Assembly: GCA_002509745.1 (NCBI GenBank) | Contig: DAWK01000116.1 | Location: 1-5,829, forward strand | Source of the DNA: Methanobacteriaceae archaeon UBA349 | Lineage (GTDB): Archaea > Methanobacteriota > Methanobacteria > Methanobacteriales > Methanobacteriaceae | Direction of reading: 5' to 3' | Length of the DNA stretch: 5,829 bases | Part shown: in pieces, positions 1-4,408 of the stretch | How positions within the stretch are numbered: position 1 is the stretch's first letter | Layout of the letters: each line of letters opens with the position of its first letter | Notes under the pieces: model-generated | What the model saw: the letters and a program-made list of their open reading frames with translations, nothing else | What the model was told of the DNA's origin: nothing | Databases searched by the model: none | Position numbers and translations under genes: made by a program

Positions 1-128
1 TTAACAGAATTGACTTCTTCTTTAATATATTTATCCAGCCAACCTGTTCGTTCTAATAAAGGATCAATATACTCTTTTCTGGTTTTATGTTCACTAATCT
101 GTGATACATCATCAGTATAAGAGTCCAT
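1..128 (-). CDS. N-terminal fragment of a type I restriction enzyme R-subunit-like protein (partial)
   Basis: The minus strand reads 42 complete codons from an ATG at 128 and runs off the left edge. The peptide starts MDSYTDDVSQISEHKTR and continues with KEYIDPLLERTGW. The pattern E-x-K-TR-x-x-x-ID-x-x-L-x-x-x-GW is what I recognise from the N-terminal nuclease domain of HsdR-type restriction subunits and related DEAD/DEAH helicases, where it precedes the catalytic residues. In the family, HsdR cuts DNA after ATP-driven translocation in complex with HsdM and HsdS. None of the nuclease or helicase motifs are in view. An in-frame stop four codons upstream fixes the start. There is no Shine-Dalgarno sequence, but a TATA-like box sits about 27 bases upstream, which suggests a leaderless transcript. 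The family call is inference from a short segment. Confidence 0.55.
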   Translation of the reverse strand, partial: MDSYTDDVSQISEHKTRKEYIDPLLERTGWLDKYIKEEVNSV

Positions 129-150
129 AATAAGTTAAATGTAATACTAA

Positions 151-160
151 TATTTAAAAA
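151..160 (-). promoter_or_regulatory. TATA-box-like promoter of the restriction-subunit-like gene
   Basis: The minus strand reads TTTTTAAATA, close to the archaeal box A consensus. Its centre is about 27 bases before the ATG at 128. Since archaeal transcription usually starts about 25 bases after the TATA centre, the RNA would begin at or within a few bases of the start codon. This fits the absence of a ribosome binding site. Confidence 0.45.
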
Positions 161-204
161 TTGTCTTATAGTTTAGAGCAATCATTAACAATTCCAACCC
201 ATAA

Positions 205-239
205 CTAATTTAATATTCTACAAAAACCAAATTAATTAA
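205..239 (+). promoter_or_regulatory. Probable promoter region of the dioxygenase-family gene
   Basis: Two AT-rich candidates for the TATA box face the gene starting at 283. One is TTTAATAT at about 209-216, giving a leader near 45 bases. The other is AATTAATTAAT near 229-239, preceded by the A-rich AAAAACC, giving a leader near 23 bases. The sequence alone does not decide between them. The intergenic stretch 129-282 holds promoters for two divergent genes and no other recognisable element. Confidence 0.3.
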
Positions 240-282
240 TAACAATATTCATCCAATTATCTCAAAAAAAGGAGAAACCCAC

Positions 283-1068
283 ATGTCCAAACCAATCCCA
301 CCCATATTCATATCACACGGGGCCCCTACCCTGACCTTAGAAGACATTCCGGCCCGAACATTCCTAAAAGAGCTGGGAGTGAAATATAAAAATATAAAGG
401 CCGTTTTATGTATATCCGCCCATTGGGAAACTTCGGTGCCTGAAGTTACCACCAATCCTTCACCCAATACCATACACGACTTTTATGGATTTCCTGAAGA
501 GCTTTATGAAATAAAATACTGGGCCCCTGGCTCACCAGATTTAGCCAGGAAGACCTACAACATAATAGAGAACGCAGGCCTGGAAGCTTTGAAAAACCAT
601 GACCGGGGCTTCGATCATGGGGCGTGGGTTCCCATGAACTTAATGTTTCCCGAAGCTGATGTTCCTATCATTCAACTATCTATACAACACCACATGAATC
701 CGGCCCGGCATATGAATTTAGGAAGTGCTATTAGTGAATTAAAAAATGAAGGAATTTTAATTATGGGTAGTGGTGGGGCAGTGCATCCCCTTGGTTATGC
801 ATCCTTTAGAGTTGGTGCTAAACCTGACCAGTGGGCCATTGATTTTGAGGCCTGGTTGACTAAGGCTGTTACTAGTGGTGATGAGGATTCTCTTTTAAAC
901 TACAGAAGAATATCACCTTATTCTGAGAGGGCCCATCCTTATCCAGACCATTTAATGCCGCTTTTAACTGTTTTTGGAGCTGCGGATAATAAAGAAGGTA
1001 AAGTGGCCCATAAAAGCTGGTATGCTGGTGATTTAGGCCTGGGGGCCTATATTTTTGATGATAAATAA
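283..1068 (+). CDS. LigB/DODA-type class III extradiol dioxygenase-family protein
   Basis: A complete 261-residue protein, the usual length for the 4,5-DOPA dioxygenase (YgiD/DODA) branch of the LigB family. Family members use a non-haem metal, bound mainly by histidines, to open catechol rings with O2. Visible motifs are FISHGAP with His12, SAHWET with His47, IHDFYGFP with His65, FDHGAWVPM with His112, GSGGAVHPL with His168, and AHPYPDHLMPL with His218 and His223. All the histidines I would expect around the metal site are present. The ATG at 283 has an AAGGAG ribosome binding site (269-274) at 8-base spacing. No signal peptide or membrane segment is seen, so it should be cytosolic. It stands alone: the gene to the left is divergent and the one to the right convergent, so the context gives no substrate. 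In an anaerobic host the reaction need not be O2-dependent ring cleavage; the true substrate is unknown. Confidence 0.88.
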   Translation: MSKPIPPIFISHGAPTLTLEDIPARTFLKELGVKYKNIKAVLCISAHWETSVPEVTTNPSPNTIHDFYGFPEELYEIKYWAPGSPDLARKTYNIIENAGLEALKNHDRGFDHGAWVPMNLMFPEADVPIIQLSIQHHMNPARHMNLGSAISELKNEGILIMGSGGAVHPLGYASFRVGAKPDQWAIDFEAWLTKAVTSGDEDSLLNYRRISPYSERAHPYPDHLMPLLTVFGAADNKEGKVAHKSWYAGDLGLGAYIFDDK

Positions 1069-1118
1069 AAAATAATTATTTAAATTAAATTGAGTTGCTA
1101 TCATTAATTCATATTGAA

Positions 1119-1739
1119 TTATCCCCTCTGATTTAAAAATTCATCAGCCATTTTACGGGTTTTAGGGCTTTTACTGTCCCTTTGATTTTTAACAAATTCA
1201 CCAATAGATTTTTTATCATCTATTAAATTGTAAATATCACTTAAAGCTCCAATTACATAGGATTTTATCATTTCAATCTGTTTGCCCTCATGAATATTAT
1301 CAATGTCTAATAGTTTATTTAGAATTTCCGGTCTTAAATCAGGTTTATTTCTAAAAATAACTGCTGAATTCAGGGCTACATGAGATGATATCATGGCCCT
1401 GGTACCACCGAGTAGAGCAAAATAATCCTCAAATATCTCTTCAAATTTGTTTTCATCATCTACCAATGTTAAATTAGCCAGTATATACACCGAAATATAT
1501 TTAGAGTAGTTATTTTTACTGTAGAGCATCTCTTTAAAAAAATCCCAGTGCAAATAAAGAAATTCAGGGTCCATTTTGCTCAGAAAAAGTAGACTTTCAA
1601 AAGAATTAGATCTAACAATATCATCTTTAGAAAGAATACCGGCCAATAATGTTTTAAGTGAATCAACATCTTCTATAGCTACCTTAGCTGTTGATTCAAC
1701 ATCCAAATTTTTATTTTCTAAATTAAGCATATAAATCAT
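1119..1739 (-). CDS. Small all-helical HEAT/ARM-repeat-like protein, function unknown
   Basis: A 206-residue protein that I cannot assign to a named family. It looks like a stack of amphipathic helix pairs: about 27-55 (SLKTLLAGIL then NSFESLLFLS), 59-92 (FLYLHWDFFKEML then YISVYILANL), 99-130 (FEEIFEDYFALL then SSHVALNSAVIF), and 136-175 (RPEILNKLLDI then IKSYVIGALSDIYNLI). The second helix of each pair has the spaced small and aliphatic residues typical of HEAT or armadillo repeats. Such folds bind proteins or peptides and have no catalytic role. No signal peptide, transmembrane helix or cysteine is present. Start choice is open: the ATG at 1739 has no ribosome binding site. A second ATG at 1730 (Met4, 203 residues) is preceded by the weak match GGATGAT. 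It is convergent with the dioxygenase gene and separated from the redox operon by a strong terminator, so it is probably its own transcript. Confidence 0.75.
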   Translation of the reverse strand: MIYMLNLENKNLDVESTAKVAIEDVDSLKTLLAGILSKDDIVRSNSFESLLFLSKMDPEFLYLHWDFFKEMLYSKNNYSKYISVYILANLTLVDDENKFEEIFEDYFALLGGTRAMISSHVALNSAVIFRNKPDLRPEILNKLLDIDNIHEGKQIEMIKSYVIGALSDIYNLIDDKKSIGEFVKNQRDSKSPKTRKMADEFLNQRG

Positions 1740-1769
1740 CCATTTACTATTTTTATTTATTGAAATAGA

Positions 1770-1776
1770 TTAATAT
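1770..1776 (-). promoter_or_regulatory. Possible TATA box of the HEAT-like gene
   Basis: The minus strand reads ATATTAA after an A-rich stretch, about 34 bases before the ATG at 1739. Transcription would then start near 1748 with a leader of roughly 10-18 bases. The match is weak, but the 93-base gap contains no better candidate downstream of the terminator. Confidence 0.3.
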
Positions 1777-1801
1777 TTTGACACAAATTGAAATGGAATA
1801 G

Positions 1802-1819
1802 AAAAAAATTTCAAAAAAA
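1802..1819 (-). terminator. Double oligo-T terminator of the iron-sulfur operon
   Basis: Read on the minus strand, two runs of seven T (1819-1813 and 1808-1802), separated by GAAA, lie 14 bases after the stop codon of the flavodoxin-ferredoxin gene. Runs of T without a hairpin are the standard intrinsic termination signal in archaea, and tandem runs are common. They separate the operon from the HEAT-like gene downstream. Confidence 0.7.
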
Positions 1820-1832
1820 TTGGATGAATTAT

Positions 1833-2624
1833 TTAATCCAATAATTTTCGGGCCTTCACCGCAGCATAAGTCTTTCCTTTGTAATTAAATGGTGCTGGAA
1901 TGGCCTTTCTTGGGCAGAAAGAAGTACATCTTAGACAGTAAACACATTTCATGTTATTAACCGGAAATTCATCATTAGATGCCATGGTTATATTGTCAAT
2001 AGGGCACATTTTTACGCACTGGCCACATTTGTTACACTTTTCCATATCCGGAGCCATTTGAAAGAATTTTTGATTTAAATTAGATTCAGTTATCTTTAAA
2101 CCAATAATTGAAGTGTAATATAGTAAATCTGAAATCACAGGGACTCTTCCCCATTTGGATTCACCATTAATTATGTTTTGAGCATATTTTTCCGCTTCTA
2201 AAAGGCCTATTTGAATTTTATTCTTATTGGTGGCCTCATCTTGAACATAGAAAATATTAGGGGGCATTACAATCTCTTTAGCACCAATAGGATCATATCC
2301 TTTCTTTTTGACTATTTCCCTCACCGGACCTACAATTCCACCAGAAAAACCCCCTAAAGTATCCACCATGAAGATATTCGTTCCATTGGCCTCAGGCAGG
2401 GCTTTAATAAAATCCCAAACAAATTCATAAGTGGATAATTCTGCCACTGGAAATCCTAAACCAATAGTATGTTCTAAATTAATTTCATCAGGATTGGAAT
2501 CTTCAATTTTCAGTAAATTTGCTTCAATGCCATTATCCTGGAAAGTTTCCACCATCTTTTTGGCCACTAAAAACGTGTTTCCAGTTCCTGAAAAATAATA
2601 TAAATCTACATTTTGCATTTTCAT
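1833..2624 (-). CDS. EFR1-type flavodoxin-ferredoxin fusion protein
   Basis: A 263-residue soluble redox protein. The N-terminal flavodoxin-like domain carries the FMN phosphate-binding loop in YYFSGTGNT (Ser12-Thr17) and, further on, the VDTLGGFSGG loop (87-96). The C-terminal part holds two 4Fe-4S ferredoxin motifs, C197-x2-C200-x2-C203-x3-C207-P and C227-x2-C230-x2-C233-x3-C237-P. Proteins with this layout are annotated as EFR1-family ferredoxins and are common in anaerobes and methanogens; they should shuttle electrons between the FMN and the clusters, but partners are mostly unknown. The ATG at 2624 lies one base after the stop codon of the upstream NapH-like gene and has a GAGG ribosome binding site at 8-base spacing. 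A longer reading from a TTG at 2651 would overlap that gene by 26 bases and is disfavoured. Translational coupling with the membrane iron-sulfur protein is likely, and the pair probably acts together. Confidence 0.88.
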   Translation of the reverse strand: MKMQNVDLYYFSGTGNTFLVAKKMVETFQDNGIEANLLKIEDSNPDEINLEHTIGLGFPVAELSTYEFVWDFIKALPEANGTNIFMVDTLGGFSGGIVGPVREIVKKKGYDPIGAKEIVMPPNIFYVQDEATNKNKIQIGLLEAEKYAQNIINGESKWGRVPVISDLLYYTSIIGLKITESNLNQKFFQMAPDMEKCNKCGQCVKMCPIDNITMASNDEFPVNNMKCVYCLRCTSFCPRKAIPAPFNYKGKTYAAVKARKLLD

Positions 2625-2625
2625 A

Positions 2626-3369
2626 TTAACTACCTCTTTTAGGAATACCAAATGAATATTTTATTGCGCCTTTAGGGCATGATGATATACATTCACCACA
2701 TAAAATACATTCTAAATCTTGCATATCCTTATTTAATACATTTTCTTTAACATTAAGACTCATAGGACAATCTTTACAGATGTTGCACCCCACACATAAC
2801 TTTTTATCTGATTCAATATGGAGTGATGGCCACCTGATGAAATTCTTTATTTTAGTTCCGATAATCATAAATGGAGCTATAAAACAAAAATAGTGACAAT
2901 TAGCTCTTTTTCCAGCTAAAATTGCTACTAAAATTGTTGTTATTAAAATTCCATAGTAAATAACATACATAAATGGTTCTGAGATAGAAATTCCATATTT
3001 AGTCATGAATAATGGATCAATGGTAGTTAAACCGCCTGCTAAAATTGCCATAGAAGCTATTATTGCAATCCAGGGGACAAAAATGAAAAATTTTATCCAG
3101 TTGTATTTCCCGCCTCTTGTTTTTTGGTTATTTATGGTAAAACAATACTCTTGAACCCCACCTGTAGGACAGGCCCATCCACAGAATGCTCTGCCAAAGA
3201 ATAACGATAATATAAACAAGCCTGTGAAAGTTAAAAAGCTCCCCGTGATTATACCCAATGATGCACCCCATATGATTAAAAATGGTGAAAAATAAAATAT
3301 AGTAACTGGAAATAATAAAAATGAAAGAAGTAGCGTAAGTTTTCTAATTTTTTGTGGTTTACTGAACAT
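2626..3369 (-). CDS. NapH-like membrane-bound 4Fe-4S protein
   Basis: A complete 247-residue integral membrane iron-sulfur protein. Hydrophobic segments lie at about 11-33, 36-58, 91-112 and 133-152, with a further hydrophobic stretch at 160-171. The signature FCGWACPTGGVQE (Cys63, Cys67) follows the second helix, and CHYFC (Cys158, Cys162) follows the fourth; this pair of CxxxC motifs is typical of the NapH/CcoG group. The C-terminal domain has two ferredoxin-type motifs: C192-x2-C195-x2-C198-x2-C201-P, one residue shorter than usual before the last cysteine, and the standard C221-x2-C224-x2-C227-x3-C231-P. Relatives pass electrons between membrane carriers and soluble partners. No nitrate reductase genes are nearby, so a Nap role is not supported; the immediate downstream partner is the flavodoxin-ferredoxin protein. 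The ATG at 3369 has a GGAAG ribosome binding site at 7-base spacing. Confidence 0.88.
   Translation of the reverse strand: MFSKPQKIRKLTLLLSFLLFPVTIFYFSPFLIIWGASLGIITGSFLTFTGLFILSLFFGRAFCGWACPTGGVQEYCFTINNQKTRGGKYNWIKFFIFVPWIAIIASMAILAGGLTTIDPLFMTKYGISISEPFMYVIYYGILITTILVAILAGKRANCHYFCFIAPFMIIGTKIKNFIRWPSLHIESDKKLCVGCNICKDCPMSLNVKENVLNKDMQDLECILCGECISSCPKGAIKYSFGIPKRGS
2632..2637 (-). promoter_or_regulatory. Ribosome binding site that decides the flavodoxin-ferredoxin start
   Basis: The minus strand reads AGAGGT inside the last codons of the upstream NapH-like gene, 7-8 bases before the ATG at 2624. The junction TAA-T-ATG leaves one base between the two genes, which points to coupled translation and against the TTG start at 2651. 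Confidence 0.7.
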
Positions 3370-3414
3370 ATTTGAACTTCCATGTCAATTATTCATAATT
3401 AAAACGAATTTTAA

Positions 3415-3434
3415 ATAAAATATAATTTTTTTTC
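3415..3434 (-). promoter_or_regulatory. Candidate promoter of the iron-sulfur operon
   Basis: On the minus strand a run of eight A, a plausible purine-rich BRE, is followed by TTATATTTT, with its centre about 52 bases before the ATG at 3369. Transcription would start near 3396 with a leader of about 27 bases, enough for the GGAAG ribosome binding site. The 79-base gap after the TetR gene has only a four-T run on this strand, so read-through from the TetR promoter is also possible. Confidence 0.5.
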
Positions 3435-3448
3435 TAAATTCAAAACAA

Positions 3449-4048
3449 TTAAATTGATTTAGATTTTACTACCGGTTTGATGAATTTCTCTTCAAAATGT
3501 TCCACAACTTCATCCAGTTGCAGGCTGTTATCAAAAATCATATAACTCAAAATTCCATCCAAAGCAGCCATCAAGGTTATAGCACTTGTTTTAACATTGT
3601 GCGGGATGAATTCACCAGATTGAATCCCCATAGTAAATGCTTCCTCAAAATAATTTATGTAATCAACAGTGTAGTCATGATAATAACTTAAAAGCTCTTG
3701 ATTATCCAGAACCTTGGCCAGTGATAAAAAGAGAAAGCTGGTCTCTTTAGGGTGTTCTATCCAGAAGAGAATGTATTTTTCTATATAGTATAGTATTCCC
3801 TCCTTAACCGAACCACATTGTGAAGCTTTGAGGATTATTTCCCCCATTTCTTCCATCATTTTTTCATTAACCGCCATCAAAATCATGTCTTTACTTTCAA
3901 AATGATGATAAAGGCCCCCTTTACTAATTCCTGCTTCCTGTGCAATGGATTCCATAGTGGTACCTTCGTATCCTTTTTTTAAAAAAACATCCATGGCTGC
4001 TCGAGTAATTTCATTAATACGTTTTTCTTTAGGTTCTCTTTTTGACAT
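3449..4048 (-). CDS. TetR/AcrR-family transcriptional repressor
   Basis: A 199-residue protein starting MSKREPKEKR. Residues about 11-57 form the TetR DNA-binding domain: helix 1 INEITRAAMDVFLKKGYEG, then TTMESIAQEAG, the recognition region ISKGGLYHHF, and ESKDMIL. The remainder is helical and variable, as expected for the ligand-binding and dimerisation domain. The frame can be extended to an ATG at 4102, but that codon lies at the edge of the TATA box and would put the operator inside the gene. The ATG at 4048 has an AGGAAG ribosome binding site at 6-base spacing, so I use it. A perfect palindrome just upstream is the likely own operator. The gene points toward the NapH-like and flavodoxin-ferredoxin genes 79 bases downstream with no strong terminator between, so these are its most likely targets. 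The ligand is unknown. Confidence 0.92.
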   Translation of the reverse strand: MSKREPKEKRINEITRAAMDVFLKKGYEGTTMESIAQEAGISKGGLYHHFESKDMILMAVNEKMMEEMGEIILKASQCGSVKEGILYYIEKYILFWIEHPKETSFLFLSLAKVLDNQELLSYYHDYTVDYINYFEEAFTMGIQSGEFIPHNVKTSAITLMAALDGILSYMIFDNSLQLDEVVEHFEEKFIKPVVKSKSI

Positions 4049-4060
4049 TATAATCTTCCT

Positions 4061-4083
4061 TAAAAACCGACGGTCGGTATTTA
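4061..4083 (-). promoter_or_regulatory. Palindromic operator, probably for TetR autorepression
   Basis: The core at 4066-4078 is a perfect inverted repeat, ACCGAC-G-GTCGGT on the plus strand. It extends after one mismatched pair into TAAA at 4061-4064 and TTTA at 4080-4083, giving a 23-bp imperfect palindrome. GC-rich palindromes of this size are typical TetR-family sites. It abuts the ribosome binding site (4055-4060) and covers the position about 25 bases after the TATA box where transcription should begin. A bound dimer would block polymerase. I see no second copy of the core in the window. Confidence 0.78.
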
Positions 4084-4101
4084 ATAATAATGTTGATTTC
4101 A

Positions 4102-4109
4102 TATATAAA
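4102..4109 (-). promoter_or_regulatory. TATA box of the TetR gene
   Basis: The minus strand reads TTTATATA, the methanogen box A consensus, after the A/T-rich ATGATTA. The expected transcription start is near 4080, inside the palindrome at 4061-4083, and would give a leader of about 32 bases before the ATG at 4048. Confidence 0.72.
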
Positions 4110-4167
4110 TATAATCATTTAAAAAAAATTTGAATTAACTATTAAATTTGTATTTAAGGAGAAATTA

Positions 4168-4275
4168 ATGCATAAAACACTGATAAAAAGTCAAAAAAGC
4201 ACCAAAACTTATAATTTTTTGCAAAAATCATTTCAAAAATTATATATCCATAAACAAGACAAATTATTAAATTAA
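4168..4275 (+). CDS. Possible small basic protein, 35 residues
   Basis: An ATG at 4168 is preceded by AAGGAG (4156-4161) at 6-base spacing, an ideal arrangement. The frame runs 35 codons to TAA at 4273. The peptide starts MHKTLIKSQKSTKTYNFLQK and is rich in Lys, Gln and Ser, strongly basic, without cysteines or a membrane segment. It matches no family I know. It is divergent from the TetR gene. The region is very AT-rich, where chance ORFs of this composition and chance AGGAG-like sites occur, so only the spacing and quality of the ribosome binding site support it. Confidence 0.3.
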   Translation: MHKTLIKSQKSTKTYNFLQKSFQKLYIHKQDKLLN

Positions 4276-4319
4276 TGGGGGTTTAATCACTACGTATTCT
4301 AAGGCCATCGTCCTTCTAG

Positions 4320-4338
4320 TTAATCAATAATTGATTAA
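4320..4338. promoter_or_regulatory. Perfect 19-bp palindrome upstream of the propeller gene
   Basis: TTAATCAAT and ATTGATTAA flank a single central A: a 9-bp inverted repeat with no mismatch. It lies about 15-30 bases before the best TATA candidate for the propeller gene, where an archaeal activator, or a repressor acting on TBP/TFB loading, could bind. An RNA hairpin is possible, but its stem would be mostly A-U, so a protein-binding site is the better reading. Confidence 0.5.
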
Positions 4339-4349
4339 ACATTACAACT

Positions 4350-4362
4350 GTTTTTAATTAAA
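4350..4362 (+). promoter_or_regulatory. Candidate TATA box of the propeller gene
   Basis: GTTTTTAATTAAA is the best box A match at a useful distance from the ribosome binding site at 4397. Transcription would start near 4381 and give a leader of about 28 bases to the probable start at 4409. A second match, TTATAAAA at 4374-4381, would start RNA after the ribosome binding site and is less likely. Confidence 0.35.
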
Positions 4363-4396
4363 TCTCCTGATTATTATAAAAAATGATTAAAAAAAA

Positions 4397-4404
4397 GGAG
4401 GTGA
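4397..4404 (+). promoter_or_regulatory. Strong ribosome binding site facing an ATA codon
   Basis: GGAGGTGA is the full complement of the archaeal 16S rRNA 3' end. The codon at the right distance in the long frame is ATA at 4409, after a 4-base spacer. No ATG, GTG or TTG in that frame lies near it; the next is ATG at 4436, 31 bases away. The GTG inside the site (4401) is in another frame and meets TAG after two codons. Confidence 0.75.
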
Positions 4405-4408
4405 AAAT

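Larger units (their letters stand above)
4281..4391. repeat. Cluster of four TTTAATCA/TGATTAAA half-sites
   Basis: TTTAATCA occurs at 4282-4289, TTAATCA at 4320-4326, TGATTAAA at 4332-4339 and TGATTAAA again at 4384-4391. The first and third extend to a 9-bp inverted pair, GTTTAATCA (4281-4289) and TGATTAAAC (4332-4340). Three of the sites are spaced by 50 and 52 bases, close to five helical turns. The last copy lies directly before the ribosome binding site of the propeller gene. The arrangement suggests cooperative binding of a regulator, though AT-rich words recur by chance. Confidence 0.4.

Noticed and set aside
249..473. Minus-strand open frame opposite the dioxygenase gene.
   Set aside because: It lies almost wholly antisense to a well-supported gene and its peptide shows no family motif or ribosome binding site of note.
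1070..1081. AAATAATTATTT palindrome just after the dioxygenase gene, as a terminator hairpin.
   Set aside because: It is all A and T with no loop and no following T run on the plus strand; chance is a sufficient explanation in such AT-rich sequence.
2625..2651. Upstream extension of the flavodoxin-ferredoxin protein to a TTG at 2651.
   Set aside because: It overlaps the preceding gene by 26 bases, lacks its own ribosome binding site, and adds residues before the first beta strand; the ATG at 2624 has GAGG at 8 bases.
2626..3369. Assignment of the membrane protein as NapH of a periplasmic nitrate reductase.
   Set aside because: The motifs are shared by many NapH-like proteins, and no NapA, NapB, NapC or NapG genes are present nearby.
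3426..3433. Run of eight T on the plus strand as a terminator.
   Set aside because: No plus-strand gene ends upstream; on the minus strand it is an A run that better fits the promoter of the iron-sulfur operon.
4049..4102. Upstream extension of the TetR protein to an ATG at 4102 (217 residues).
   Set aside because: It would place the operator inside the coding region and the start codon at the edge of the TATA box; the ATG at 4048 has a well-spaced ribosome binding site and a typical TetR N-terminus.
3497..4133. Two plus-strand open frames (3497-3691 and 3945-4133) opposite the TetR gene.
   Set aside because: Both are antisense to the TetR coding region; their peptides are reverse-frame products without recognisable features.
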